From assembly GCA_012839395.1 (NCBI GenBank), contig DUNJ01000189.1:1-34982 (forward strand): 34,982 nt of DNA. Direction: 5' to 3'. Under the pieces are notes generated by a model. It had not been told where the DNA came from. It saw nothing but the letters and a program-made list of their open reading frames with translations, and ran no database searches. Source of the DNA: Tepidimicrobium sp. (lineage in GTDB: Bacteria > Bacillota > Clostridia > Tissierellales > Tepidimicrobiaceae). Shown piece by piece: positions 7,873 through 16,220 of the stretch (positions within the stretch are counted from its first letter, which is position 1; each line of letters begins with the position of its first letter). A program made the position numbers and the translations under genes.

Positions 7873-8901
7873 CTATACTAAAAGATCCTTCAGTTCCCCT
7901 TTCACCTTATAGGGAACCTTTTTCAATGCATCTAGATCTTTACTTCCCGTCAATAACATCAATATCTTCAGTTTATATATTAAACCCTCTATGTAACTAT
8001 CTGCCGCATCATAACCGTCCTCAATTAATTTCCTTAAAATCATTCCACCTATCCCTACCATATCGGCCCCCAATACCAACGATTTCAATATATCTAAACT
8101 AGTCCTTATTCCACCACTAGATATCAGTTTCAAATCCCTACTAATACTTCTACATTGAATCAGGCTAAGGGCGGTAGGAATACCCCAGCAATAGATATCA
8201 GAAAAATCTATTTTATCATTCCTTTTATCCTCTATCTCTATAAAATTGGTTCCTCCTTTGCCAGATATGTCTATATATCTCACTCCTACTTCATATAACC
8301 TATTAGCTACATCCCCAGATACCCCAAATCCCACCTCTTTTACTATGACCGGCCTGTCTATATGACTAACTATGTTTTCTACATTGTTTAAAATACCTTT
8401 AAACTTCCTATCTCCCTCCCTCATAGTCAACTCCTGTGCCGGATTTAAATGAATCTGAATGCCATCTGCTTCAATCATTTCTATTGCATATTTAACCTCA
8501 TCTATAGAAGCATGGCCGCTTAGATTAGCCAATACAACTCCGTTATCCCCCATGGTATCCCTAACTATTTTAAATGATTTATGACTATCCCCATCCTCCA
8601 AAGCTATGGTTTGGGAACCTACCGCCATGGGAATATTATGCTTTTTCGCTATTTTTGACAATTCTCTATTTATTTCCCGGGAAAAGTTGGTTCCTCCAGT
8701 CATAGCATTTATCATTATGGGGTGTCCTATAGTCTTACCTAAAAAATCGGTACATGTATCTACCTCGCCAAAATCTAGCTCTGGCAATGAACAATGTTCT
8801 ATATATATGTGTTCAAACAAAGTATTGTTCCTGTAAGTTGACTTTAAATAATGTTCTATATGTTCCTTTTTTCTATCCCTTCTTGTATCAGATCGAGTCA
8901 T
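7873..8901 (-). CDS. fni: Isopentenyl-diphosphate delta-isomerase, type 2 (FMN-dependent)
   Basis: A 342-residue type 2 IPP isomerase, which interconverts isopentenyl and dimethylallyl diphosphate using reduced FMN and magnesium. Visible signatures are the N-terminal RKKEHI segment (10-15), MTGG at 67-70, the catalytic-site string HLNPAQE at 151-157, KE at 188-189, the FMN phosphate loop SGKGGTNF at 213-220, and late glycine loops SSGGIRTS and GADMVGIGG. Length and order are normal. The ATG at 8901 follows GGAG with short spacing. It sits between the DNA glycosylase gene and birA, all on the minus strand with gaps of 66-100 bases, possibly one unit. No other isoprenoid genes are in view. Confidence 0.96.
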   Translation of the reverse strand: MTRSDTRRDRKKEHIEHYLKSTYRNNTLFEHIYIEHCSLPELDFGEVDTCTDFLGKTIGHPIMINAMTGGTNFSREINRELSKIAKKHNIPMAVGSQTIALEDGDSHKSFKIVRDTMGDNGVVLANLSGHASIDEVKYAIEMIEADGIQIHLNPAQELTMREGDRKFKGILNNVENIVSHIDRPVIVKEVGFGVSGDVANRLYEVGVRYIDISGKGGTNFIEIEDKRNDKIDFSDIYCWGIPTALSLIQCRSISRDLKLISSGGIRTSLDILKSLVLGADMVGIGGMILRKLIEDGYDAADSYIEGLIYKLKILMLLTGSKDLDALKKVPYKVKGELKDLLV

Positions 8902-8967
8902 TAGTCTCCAACACCCTTTACTCTTATCTATTTAGCCGTATACATAAAATCCCTACCACGATTCACA

Positions 8968-9576
8968 TCATACTTTGGATACATATGGGTTTCCCTCGAT
9001 ATAATATCTATAGGGAAAATCCCTAGCCTCTTCAGCATAATCTATGCCTATTCTAGTCGTCTCCACAATGGTAAACCTTTCATCAGATCCGCCCTCTAAA
9101 TATAATATATCCCCGCAAAGATCTATACCATCGAAGCTCCTATCTATTTGTAGCGCAATAGATAATTTACCCGGCCCATTGGTTAGGTTTTTCCTTTGAT
9201 TTTTTGTTAGCTCCTCAAAGGGTTTTTGAAATCGGTTTATCGCCATCCAGTCTATGCCCTCTAAAGGCTCTATGCCCCTAATAAGCGCCCCTTCTGGAAC
9301 CCCCTCCTTAACTGTAAGTATATTAAGACAATGATACATCCCATATATTATATATACATAAGCGGTTCCCGGCGGTCCATACATAGTTTCTACCCTCTTT
9401 GTTCTTCTGCCCCCATAGGAATGAGCTGCCTTATCCTTGAGCCCAAGGTAGGCTTCCGTCTCTACAATTTTACCCTTCAATAGTTTCCCACTCATATTGT
9501 GAACCAAGGTCTTTCCCAACAATTCCTTTGCAACCGTTATAGTATCCCTTGAGTAAAAATTCCTATTTAATTTCAT
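8968..9576 (-). CDS. DNA-3-methyladenine glycosylase (AAG/MPG family)
   Basis: A 202-residue base-excision repair enzyme of the AAG/MPG family, which flips out alkylated purines and cuts the glycosidic bond. It shows the family start FYSRDT (7-12), the VETEAY segment (about 39-44) with the catalytic glutamate region, the AAHSYGG stretch, YVYIIYGMYHCLN near 73-85, PEGALIRG, and NGPGKL near 133-138. Length is usual for the bacterial enzyme. The ATG at 9576 has GGAGTG five bases ahead. It begins a run of minus-strand genes toward fni and birA. No regulatory site is obvious. Confidence 0.94.
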   Translation of the reverse strand: MKLNRNFYSRDTITVAKELLGKTLVHNMSGKLLKGKIVETEAYLGLKDKAAHSYGGRRTKRVETMYGPPGTAYVYIIYGMYHCLNILTVKEGVPEGALIRGIEPLEGIDWMAINRFQKPFEELTKNQRKNLTNGPGKLSIALQIDRSFDGIDLCGDILYLEGGSDERFTIVETTRIGIDYAEEARDFPYRYYIEGNPYVSKV

Positions 9577-9663
9577 TCTATCACTCCATTATGGACTTCT
9601 ATATTTAATATATATCCAATATAGTATATCCACAATGGCAGGGAATAAAATTGTAATATATTA

Positions 9664-10665
9664 CTATTTTCTCAACTTATCGATAGCTTCCTTTTTAAGT
9701 TTTGATACCTTTGATAATACGCTATTATCGATCTTATTTCCATTCTCCTCTATTATATCCATATATTTTGCTACTACCTGGGATATGTTCACATTCTCAT
9801 CCAGCATGAGACGTTCATAGCTACCTCTAACATCCTCCCTTATAATCTTCGTTTCATAATCATATATAGGACTATTGGGTAGGCCTGCAAGATAACCATC
9901 TAAATATTCCTCATATAGCTCTAATATCTTATCATATTTCTTGCTTTTTGGATATTTTATCATATAGTTTTCCATATCTATAAGCCTTTGCGATAGCTGA
10001 TCAAATGTTACGATCAGCTCCGCATCCAATGCTATTGGCTCCTTAGATTCCAAAGCCCTTATGCGAATATATTCCCCTATCTCCTCCGTCACATATTCTT
10101 CATAAGCTGCTAATTCTTCATAATCTATTATCGGATAAAAGGCACCTTCCAAATTTATAAGCCTATATTTACCTTCTATAAGCTTTTGTATCAAGTCCTT
10201 CAGATCTCCATTCTTAATCTCATCCACCTTGCTCTCATCAAAAAATAGCTCATCTAGGATCTTAATCCCTTTTGTATCATTCTCTCCCCGTGGGATCTCA
10301 GACAAACTTAGAAGCTCCATCTGATATCCTTCTGTAAATAGTTGATCTACATATCGATCTATATATTTTTCTTGGACTGCTTCCAACTTTAAAAGCATCT
10401 CCGCAGTTTCATCGCCTGTGGCCGTTTTTATGTTTTTATCTATAAATCTTATGAGTATATAAGGTTCATTATCCCCTTTTATTATACTATCATAATAACT
10501 CATAATATCCCCTTCAATATCATGGTCGATCTTTTCCATCTCCTCAGAGGAGTATTCATCATCTGCTACATCTATTGGGCGTTCCCCCTGTAAATCACAC
10601 CCCACAGAATAAAAGCCTATTATTATCGTCAACAGTAGTGCAAAACCTATAATCTTTTTAGCCAT
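9664..10665 (-). CDS. Putative lipoprotein of unknown function
   Basis: A 333-residue acidic, mostly helical protein. Its N-terminus has two lysines, a hydrophobic stretch (about 5-18) and a cysteine in the string SVGC at about 20-23. This is close to a lipobox but has serine rather than leucine at -3, so lipidation is likely but not certain; otherwise it would be a secreted protein. After the signal come about 310 residues rich in glutamate, aspartate, isoleucine and tyrosine, with several tyrosine-glutamate-glutamate-tyrosine-like segments and no enzyme motif I recognise. GGAGGAGGG precedes the ATG at 10665. It lies downstream of the chemoreceptor gene, past a strong terminator, so it probably has its own promoter. 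No function offered. Confidence 0.75.
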   Translation of the reverse strand: MAKKIIGFALLLTIIIGFYSVGCDLQGERPIDVADDEYSSEEMEKIDHDIEGDIMSYYDSIIKGDNEPYILIRFIDKNIKTATGDETAEMLLKLEAVQEKYIDRYVDQLFTEGYQMELLSLSEIPRGENDTKGIKILDELFFDESKVDEIKNGDLKDLIQKLIEGKYRLINLEGAFYPIIDYEELAAYEEYVTEEIGEYIRIRALESKEPIALDAELIVTFDQLSQRLIDMENYMIKYPKSKKYDKILELYEEYLDGYLAGLPNSPIYDYETKIIREDVRGSYERLMLDENVNISQVVAKYMDIIEENGNKIDNSVLSKVSKLKKEAIDKLRK

Positions 10666-10780
10666 ATCAATACCCTCCTCCTGTGGATCTTATCACATAG
10701 CATGAATTATATAATATAATATAGCCGCAATTCGTAGAAAAATCGTTACAAAGAAGTTACACGGATAATATATTCTAATC

Positions 10781-10828
10781 GGTATAAAACAAGCCTTCAA
10801 ATATTCATTTGAAGGCTTGTTTTATACC
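10781..10828. terminator. Very strong hairpin terminator
   Basis: A perfect 22-pair stem (10781-10802 with 10807-10828) with a four-base loop lies just after the chemoreceptor gene. Each strand carries four T near the end of the descending arm, so it works as a terminator for the minus-strand gene. Confidence 0.8.
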
Positions 10829-10844
10829 ATTATGAATTTTTTAC

Positions 10845-12971
10845 CTATTCTACTTTCGATTCTAAACTAAAGCTGTCCACCGCTTTTTCTAAATCGTTTG
10901 CCATCTTACTCAACTGTTGGGTCATATTTGCTATCTCCTCCATAGTTGCTAGCTGCTCCTCCATAGCTGCTGTAACTTCCTCCGTAGAAGCGGAGGATTC
11001 CTGAGCAATGGATGTAATAGATTTGATGGATAATACCACCTCATCCTTTTGAACCCCTACGCTATCTATACTCAGCGTTAGTTTGTTTATCTGCTCTAGT
11101 GTATTTGCTACAGCTTCCTGTATGGTGTCAAAGGATCCCAATGTTTCCTCTACCACATGATTGGATCTCTCCAGGGTATCGTTGGCCCTATCCATTTCCT
11201 CCCTAGTTATATCTATTTCATCGCTTATTTCCTCTATTATATTTTCCACGACACCGGTCGCCTCATGGGTTTCCTCTGCTAGTTTTCTGATCTCATCTGC
11301 CACTACTCCAAATCCCCTACCTGCATCCCCTGCTCTTGCAGCCTCAATAGCTGCATTCAATGCAAGTAGATTGGTCTGCTCAGCTATCGAATTTACAGTA
11401 TTAACAATATCTTTTATGGAATTGGATTTTTCCGATAGAGATAGTATTTTGGTAGATATCTCCGACATAACCATATTGTTATCGGATATAATATTTTTTA
11501 ACTCGGTTAAAATCTCTACATTTTCCTTGTTAACTCTGGAAGTTTTTTCGGCATATTCCTCCAGCAGCTTAGAGCCATCCAGTGCTTCTTCAAATTTATC
11601 GGCTAGTTGATTCATCTTTTCAAATCCTTCGCTAGATTCCCTAGCCTGCTCATAGGCACCATTGGACAACTCCTCCATCACCCTGGTTACCTCATCTATC
11701 GAGCTGGTACTTTCAGTAGTACTGGTAAATAGATCCTTTGAAAAATCTAAAAGATAAGCTGATTGTTCGGTAATGCCCTTAATTATGGAATACAAATTTT
11801 CCCTCATCCGATTGATGTTTTCAGCCATATATCCCAATTCAGTCTTATTCTGCTTCAATGTCTCATAGTCTGGGTCCTCTGTTAAATCCAGGGCCGAAAT
11901 CCTTCCTACAAGAGAGTCCAGTGCCAATATGGGATTTGTAATTTGACGTCTCATACTTACAGCCAATGCAAAGAGAGATGATAATAAGATAATTCCACCT
12001 ATAATCAATCCTTGCATCCTCATATTGTTAATTGCCTGATTTACATCATCTAAGGATAGTGCAATGCAAAATATTCCATCCACTTTTTGGGCAGTTCCTG
12101 TAGTTTCCACATCTTCTCCATTTCCAAGTCCCCCTATAGTTCCACTGTATGGAATATACACATTATAAGTTTCCTTGCCCAATTCTTCATCTCGCGTGAT
12201 TTCTCTATATATCTCCCGATTAGCCAATTGTTCCTTAATCTCATCATCAAGAATAACCTCTGCCCCTTCCCCCCTACTATCATATCTAATATTAAATTCT
12301 TCATCCATATATACTACATGATCTATAGAATCCCTATTAACTATCTCGTCTATAACCCTCTCTAACCTTAAATTCCTTTTCATTTCCATAATCTCTTCGG
12401 CCCTTAATCCTACTTGAACTACTCCAAAATCCGATTTGATTTCCCCATATTTATAATAAAAATCATCATGTATGCTTTGCCGTATATTTTCGATCACCTT
12501 ATCGGTTTCGCCAGCTAATATCCTCATAACTGGGTGTTCTTCATCATATGTATCATTTCTATTTCCCTTTAAATTTGAATATACTATTATTCCATCTTTA
12601 TCTACAATATTTATTTCCGCTACCCCAGTTTCCTTCGAAAGCTGTTCCAACTCCTCATTTGAATAGCTTTCCTTATACCTAAGAAAATGTGCTAAATTCT
12701 CTATATATTGATCCAATATGGAGTCTACATCTTCTTCTATCTTCTCCATGGTCATGAGCTCATTTATTAGTGTATCGGAAATCCTGTCTGCACTTTCATC
12801 CAACTGTTCATACAAGGCTATTCGCCCGTTATTTATGGAAAAATACGTAGTGCATAGCATCGATATACTTAAGAATACCACTAATATTATTAATATATTG
12901 GTATTTATAGATCTACCTTTAAACTCATCAGATGATTTTTCATTCCCCATTTCCCCTTTATACTTGGACAT
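10845..12971 (-). CDS. Methyl-accepting chemotaxis protein
   Basis: A 708-residue transmembrane chemoreceptor. Membrane helix 1 is at about 25-45 and helix 2 at about 320-340. Between them lies a 270-residue extracellular sensing region with a strand pattern typical of Cache-type sensors (for example NIVDKDGIIVYS at 121-132). A HAMP domain (341-395) follows, then the long coiled-coil signalling domain with the conserved tip containing EQTNLLALNAAIEAARAG, which binds CheA and CheW. Glutamate-rich heptads on both sides are likely methylation sites. The ATG at 12971 has GGGAGGG ahead. No chemotaxis or flagellar genes are in the window. The ligand cannot be told. It follows the isochorismatase-family gene by 57 bases and ends at a strong terminator. 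Confidence 0.95.
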   Translation of the reverse strand: MSKYKGEMGNEKSSDEFKGRSINTNILIILVVFLSISMLCTTYFSINNGRIALYEQLDESADRISDTLINELMTMEKIEEDVDSILDQYIENLAHFLRYKESYSNEELEQLSKETGVAEINIVDKDGIIVYSNLKGNRNDTYDEEHPVMRILAGETDKVIENIRQSIHDDFYYKYGEIKSDFGVVQVGLRAEEIMEMKRNLRLERVIDEIVNRDSIDHVVYMDEEFNIRYDSRGEGAEVILDDEIKEQLANREIYREITRDEELGKETYNVYIPYSGTIGGLGNGEDVETTGTAQKVDGIFCIALSLDDVNQAINNMRMQGLIIGGIILLSSLFALAVSMRRQITNPILALDSLVGRISALDLTEDPDYETLKQNKTELGYMAENINRMRENLYSIIKGITEQSAYLLDFSKDLFTSTTESTSSIDEVTRVMEELSNGAYEQARESSEGFEKMNQLADKFEEALDGSKLLEEYAEKTSRVNKENVEILTELKNIISDNNMVMSEISTKILSLSEKSNSIKDIVNTVNSIAEQTNLLALNAAIEAARAGDAGRGFGVVADEIRKLAEETHEATGVVENIIEEISDEIDITREEMDRANDTLERSNHVVEETLGSFDTIQEAVANTLEQINKLTLSIDSVGVQKDEVVLSIKSITSIAQESSASTEEVTAAMEEQLATMEEIANMTQQLSKMANDLEKAVDSFSLESKVE

Positions 12972-13028
12972 AAAATCCCTCCCCCTCTAACACAGAATAG
13001 CATAGAGATTTTAATTCCTTATAGCCAC

Positions 13029-13577
13029 CTATTTGATCAACTTACTTAAAGCCCTAAACTCAGGTGTACCAGCCCTTTTCAATAGATCAAAAAGCACGGT
13101 TTCCGTATTGGTAATTACAGCTCCCATATCTCCCATCAAATCTAATCCATTCCTATGATTTTCCTCAAATCTTGAAGATACAGCATCGCATACCACAAAT
13201 ACATCATAATTTAATTTCAATAATTCCCTTACACTTTGAAGTACACAGACATGGGTCTCCATTCCCACCACTATAATCTTTTCCCTTTTCTCCTCCCCCA
13301 AGGCCCGAACAACCTCATCAGTACAGGCTGAAAATAGAACCTTTTCAAAGACCTGTGCTTCCTTTAAACCATTGCTAATCTCAGCTACTGTAGGCCCTAG
13401 GCCTTTAGGATATTGTTCTGTAACCAGTATAGGCATGTCCATTTCATTGGCTGTATGAATTAAAGTGTTAACGTTTTCAACAACTCTGTCTTCATACTTC
13501 ATAGCAGGGGCCAATCTCTCCTGAACATCAATTATAAACAAAAGGGATTCATTCCTGTGCAAAGTGTACTTGTCCAT
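13029..13577 (-). CDS. Isochorismatase-family cysteine hydrolase
   Basis: A 182-residue single-domain hydrolase of the isochorismatase/nicotinamidase superfamily. The catalytic triad can be placed: D17 in FIIDVQ, K79 in FEKVLFSA, and the nucleophile C111 in GMETHVCV, with a cis-peptide-type glycine-methionine before it. Members hydrolyse amides or vinyl ethers such as nicotinamide, N-carbamoylsarcosine or isochorismate. The short length and lack of a clear zinc-binding DxHxxxH motif argue against a classical nicotinamidase, so the substrate is unknown. GGAGGG precedes the ATG at 13577. It is the first gene of a possible pair with the chemoreceptor. Confidence 0.9.
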   Translation of the reverse strand: MDKYTLHRNESLLFIIDVQERLAPAMKYEDRVVENVNTLIHTANEMDMPILVTEQYPKGLGPTVAEISNGLKEAQVFEKVLFSACTDEVVRALGEEKREKIIVVGMETHVCVLQSVRELLKLNYDVFVVCDAVSSRFEENHRNGLDLMGDMGAVITNTETVLFDLLKRAGTPEFRALSKLIK

Positions 13578-13634
13578 ACTAACCCTCCTTTATGAATAAT
13601 TCTATCGCTTTTAATTATATCCTATTCGGGTAAA

Positions 13635-13666
13635 TTTAGAAAGCCTGGTTGCCCAGGCCTTCTAAA
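13635..13666 (-). terminator. Hairpin terminator after the first LysM gene
   Basis: A 14-pair stem with one A-C mismatch (13635-13648 with 13653-13666) and a four-base loop lies 23 bases past the stop codon of the LysM gene. The following T run is interrupted, so efficiency is uncertain. Confidence 0.6.
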
Positions 13667-13688
13667 TCTAAAGTCCCATTTCCATATA

Positions 13689-14447
13689 CTAAAAGCAAAA
13701 TACAACGCATTTCCTAGGAATGCATATTACCTGCCCCACCTGCAGATTGTATGGATCTACCCCTTGATTAGCATTCATAATCGCCTGTACACTAACATTA
13801 AAATGTTGTCCAATTGTATATAGGGTATCCCCTTGTTTCACTGTATAGTAGAATCCATTGGGACACGGTGGTAACTGTGGCATTGGTGGCATTGGCGGCG
13901 CCGCTTGCGGTATACATATTACCTGGCCTATCTGTAGGTTATTTGGATCTACCCCTGGATTAGCTCTCATTATTGCATCCACACTTACGCCAAATTGTTG
14001 ACCTAGCTTATAGAAGGTATCCCCAGATTTCACCGTATAAAGAAAGCCGTTAGGACATGATGGTATTGGTGGCATTGGCGGTGCCACTTGCGGTATACAT
14101 ATTACTTGGCCTATCTGTAGGTTATTTGGATCTACCCCTGGATTAGCTTTCATTATTGCATCCACACTTACGCCAAATTGTTGACCTAGCTTATACAAGG
14201 TATCCCCAGATTTCACCGTATAAAGAAAGCCGTTAGGACATGGTGGCGTTGGGGTAACAGGACCGGGTATGCATATTACTTGGCCTATTTGAAGATTATC
14301 AGGCTTTATACAAGGATTTATTTTCATAATTGCCTCTACGGTCGTATTGTATCTACGGGCCAGTAGATACAATGTATCCCCAGATTTGATTGTATAAGGA
14401 AAGCTTCCACTAGGACATCTCCTTTTAACATCCTTTTTCTCCGTCAT
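13689..14447 (-). CDS. Four-LysM cell-wall or spore-binding protein
   Basis: A 252-residue protein made of four LysM domains (about 44 residues each) joined by proline-rich linkers. Each unit runs from a cysteine-proline-glycine/serine opening through a tyrosine-threonine-valine-lysine-x-glycine-aspartate-threonine core to a valine-isoleucine-cysteine-isoleucine-proline end. So every domain is bracketed by a cysteine pair that could form a disulfide. LysM binds N-acetylglucosamine of peptidoglycan. There is no signal peptide or enzyme domain. The start is the ATG at 14447, with AAAGGTGA ahead, rather than a GTG nine bases upstream. A sigma-K-like promoter and the lack of a secretion signal suggest a protein made in the mother cell and placed on the forming spore, like SafA. 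Units 2 and 3 are almost identical at DNA level. Confidence 0.88.
   Translation of the reverse strand: MTEKKDVKRRCPSGSFPYTIKSGDTLYLLARRYNTTVEAIMKINPCIKPDNLQIGQVICIPGPVTPTPPCPNGFLYTVKSGDTLYKLGQQFGVSVDAIMKANPGVDPNNLQIGQVICIPQVAPPMPPIPSCPNGFLYTVKSGDTFYKLGQQFGVSVDAIMRANPGVDPNNLQIGQVICIPQAAPPMPPMPQLPPCPNGFYYTVKQGDTLYTIGQHFNVSVQAIMNANQGVDPYNLQVGQVICIPRKCVVFCF
13905..14242. repeat. 183-base tandem repeat inside the LysM gene
   Basis: Bases 13905-14059 recur at 14088-14242 with only a few differences, giving a period of 183 bases or 61 residues (one LysM plus its linker). The near identity, compared with the diverged outer LysM units, points to recent duplication or gene conversion. Confidence 0.85.
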
Positions 14448-14483
14448 AGAAATCACCTTTCTTTCATATATTTATCTGCACTA

Positions 14484-14511
14484 TATACTATGCAGGAAAG
14501 ATAAATGTGTT
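14484..14511 (-). promoter_or_regulatory. Sigma-K-like sporulation promoter of the first LysM gene
   Basis: The minus strand has CATAGTATA (14492-14484), matching the sigma-K -10 form CATANNNTA, and AACAC (14511-14507) 14 bases ahead, matching the short AC-type -35. The same arrangement stands before the paralogous gene. It is 37 bases from the ATG. Confidence 0.55.
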
Positions 14512-14516
14512 CAAAT

Positions 14517-14548
14517 ATAAAAGAGGAGCAAAACAGCTCCTCTTTTAT
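14517..14548 (-). terminator. Intrinsic terminator after the second LysM gene
   Basis: A perfect 13-pair stem (14517-14529 with 14536-14548) with a six-base loop has four T in its descending arm on both strands. It separates the two LysM genes, so each is its own transcription unit. Confidence 0.85.
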
Positions 14549-14553
14549 TCGCA

Positions 14554-15096
14554 CTAATGAACCGGTATGCATATTATTTGCCCTATTTGAAGCCTGTTTG
14601 GATCCACCCCCGGATTAGCCCTCATTATCGCATCTACGCTTACATTATATCGTTGACTCAATATATAGAAAGTATCTCCAGCCCTTACTTGATAATGAAA
14701 TCCATTATGACATGGAGGGGTAGGGGTTGTATGCGTAGGTATACATATAACCTGACCTATCTGAAGCCTATTTGGATCCACTCCTGGATTAGCTCTCATT
14801 ATTGCATCTACGCTTACGCCAAACTGCTGACCTAACTTATAGAAGGTATCCCCCGCTTTTATTGTATAATAAAATCCATTTGAACAAGGGGGTCTTGTAG
14901 GCGGCATAGCTGAAGGTATACATATAACTTGACCTATCCGAAGCCTATGGGGATCAATTCCTGGATTTATCGCCATAATAGCCTCTACCGTCGTATTATA
15001 TCTATTGGCCAATAGATATAGAGTATCCCCATATCGAATAGTATGGGCAAAGCTTCCAGCCGGACATCTTTGCTTTATATTATAATCTTGATTCAT
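14554..15096 (-). CDS. Three-LysM cell-wall or spore-binding protein
   Basis: A 180-residue paralogue of the neighbouring four-LysM protein, with three LysM domains and the same cysteine bracketing (opening cysteine-proline-alanine/asparagine-glycine, closing isoleucine-cysteine-isoleucine-proline). The first domain of both proteins belongs to one subtype (tyrosine-leucine-leucine-alanine then arginine-tyrosine-asparagine-threonine-threonine). Later domains belong to another (glycine-glutamine-glutamine-phenylalanine-glycine-valine-serine). No signal peptide is present. I start it at the ATG at 15096, behind AAAGGTGA; the frame extends to 15132 without a ribosome site. Its promoter and leader match those of the neighbour, so both are probably made at the same late stage of sporulation. 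Binding to glycan is inferred from the domain family. Confidence 0.88.
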   Translation of the reverse strand: MNQDYNIKQRCPAGSFAHTIRYGDTLYLLANRYNTTVEAIMAINPGIDPHRLRIGQVICIPSAMPPTRPPCSNGFYYTIKAGDTFYKLGQQFGVSVDAIMRANPGVDPNRLQIGQVICIPTHTTPTPPCHNGFHYQVRAGDTFYILSQRYNVSVDAIMRANPGVDPNRLQIGQIICIPVH

Positions 15097-15134
15097 AATA
15101 ATCACCTTTCCCTTTCTGTTATCTACCTGCACTA

Positions 15135-15163
15135 TATTCTATGCATAAAGGGTGGTAGGTGTT
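15135..15163 (-). promoter_or_regulatory. Sigma-K-like sporulation promoter of the second LysM gene
   Basis: CATAGAATA (15143-15135 on the minus strand) and AACAC (15163-15159), 15 bases apart, repeat the layout seen before the other LysM gene. The shared downstream block reads TATAGTGCAG in both. Confidence 0.55.
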
Positions 15164-15179
15164 AAAGGTCTAGTATTTA

Positions 15180-16073
15180 TCAATACGATATATCTTCTGG
15201 ATATTTTTCCTTCAATAGCTTAATAAAGTTCCTCGATGCTTGGGATAAATATCGATCCCTTAACCATATCAAACCTGAGCAAGTAGTAAATTCTTTATCA
15301 TCAATCCTATATGCATTCATATCGTATCTATCATAGGTTTTTATTATGATCTCCGGAATAATGGTACCACCGAAACCTGATGAGACCAATTCCAATAGGG
15401 TTAATATGTCTGAACACTCACAAATCACATTGGCTTGATATCCCTCATTTGAAAATCGTTCTATTATCATATTATAGAGACCTAACCCTTCTGTACTAGG
15501 TATTATAAGCGGGTATTTTTGAATCTGCTCATAGGATATCCTATTAGAAGGGATATTCAAATCTTCGGCTATTACAAAATAAAAGGGTTCCGGCCTAAAA
15601 TATAAGATGGATAATCCCTTTAGCTCTACTGGCAATCGGACAATGGCCAACTCTATAGACCTATCCTTAAGTAATTTACAAAGTTGGCCTGATTCATTTT
15701 GTTGAACCTTATAGGATATATCAGGATATTTACTTTGGAAAGCCCTGAGTAAACTAGGCATTCTATGATATGAAAGCGTATTTACGCCGATTTCTAGTTT
15801 GCCTCTCATGCCCTTGCCTATTTCCCTAATCTCCATGTTGGATTCCTCTACTAGTCCGACTATCTTTAAAGCATTTCTATAAAGTGCTTTCCCCGCCTCA
15901 GTTAATTCTAAGCTCTTGCCTCTCCTGGTTACCAGTTTTACTCCTAATTTATCTTCCATTCCCCTTAATTGTTGACTCAAAGGTGGTTGAGTCATATGTA
16001 ACCTCCTTGCAGCTGCAGTAATTTGCCCTTCCTCTGCAATAGCAATAAAGTATTTCAATTGTCTTATATTCAT
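15180..16073 (-). CDS. LysR-family transcriptional regulator
   Basis: A 297-residue LysR regulator. The N-terminal winged helix-turn-helix (about 1-60) carries the usual MNIRQLKYFIAIAEE start, the ITAAARRLHMTQPPLSQQLR recognition helix region and a glutamate-x-x-leucine-glycine turn. Residues 90-295 form the two-lobed effector domain. I start at the ATG at 16073, ten bases behind GGAGG; the frame opens to 16133 but has no ribosome site there. It is divergent from a MATE exporter gene with a 147-base gap that holds palindromic sequence, the classic layout for a LysR protein controlling its neighbour. The effector cannot be read from sequence. Confidence 0.93.
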   Translation of the reverse strand: MNIRQLKYFIAIAEEGQITAAARRLHMTQPPLSQQLRGMEDKLGVKLVTRRGKSLELTEAGKALYRNALKIVGLVEESNMEIREIGKGMRGKLEIGVNTLSYHRMPSLLRAFQSKYPDISYKVQQNESGQLCKLLKDRSIELAIVRLPVELKGLSILYFRPEPFYFVIAEDLNIPSNRISYEQIQKYPLIIPSTEGLGLYNMIIERFSNEGYQANVICECSDILTLLELVSSGFGGTIIPEIIIKTYDRYDMNAYRIDDKEFTTCSGLIWLRDRYLSQASRNFIKLLKEKYPEDISY

Positions 16074-16133
16074 ACCCCCAAATCCTCCTATATGAAAAAC
16101 ATATACATTTCCAATGTAATTAATATTATACAT

Positions 16134-16164
16134 ATCCTATCATATATGGTACCATAAATAGGAT
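16134..16164. promoter_or_regulatory. Palindromic candidate operator between lysR-type and MATE genes
   Basis: A perfect 12-base palindrome (16145-16156) lies between the inverted arms ATCCTAT (16134-16140) and ATAGGAT (16158-16164). The position, in the middle of the divergent gap, suits the LysR-type regulator. The two symmetries are not exactly co-centred (16150.5 and 16149). Confidence 0.45.
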
Positions 16165-16220
16165 TTAATGTGGAAGCAATAATAAAGCATATTATTTCAT
16201 CGTAAAGGAGAATATTTAAT

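Noticed and set aside
9640..9664. A 12-base palindrome after the putative lipoprotein gene as a terminator
   Set aside because: The stem is all A/T apart from one pair and too weak to call, although four T follow.
11161..11610. A 149-codon serine-rich frame on the plus strand inside the chemoreceptor gene
   Set aside because: It is antisense to the conserved signalling domain and has no ribosome site; its composition is that of a reversed MCP coiled coil.
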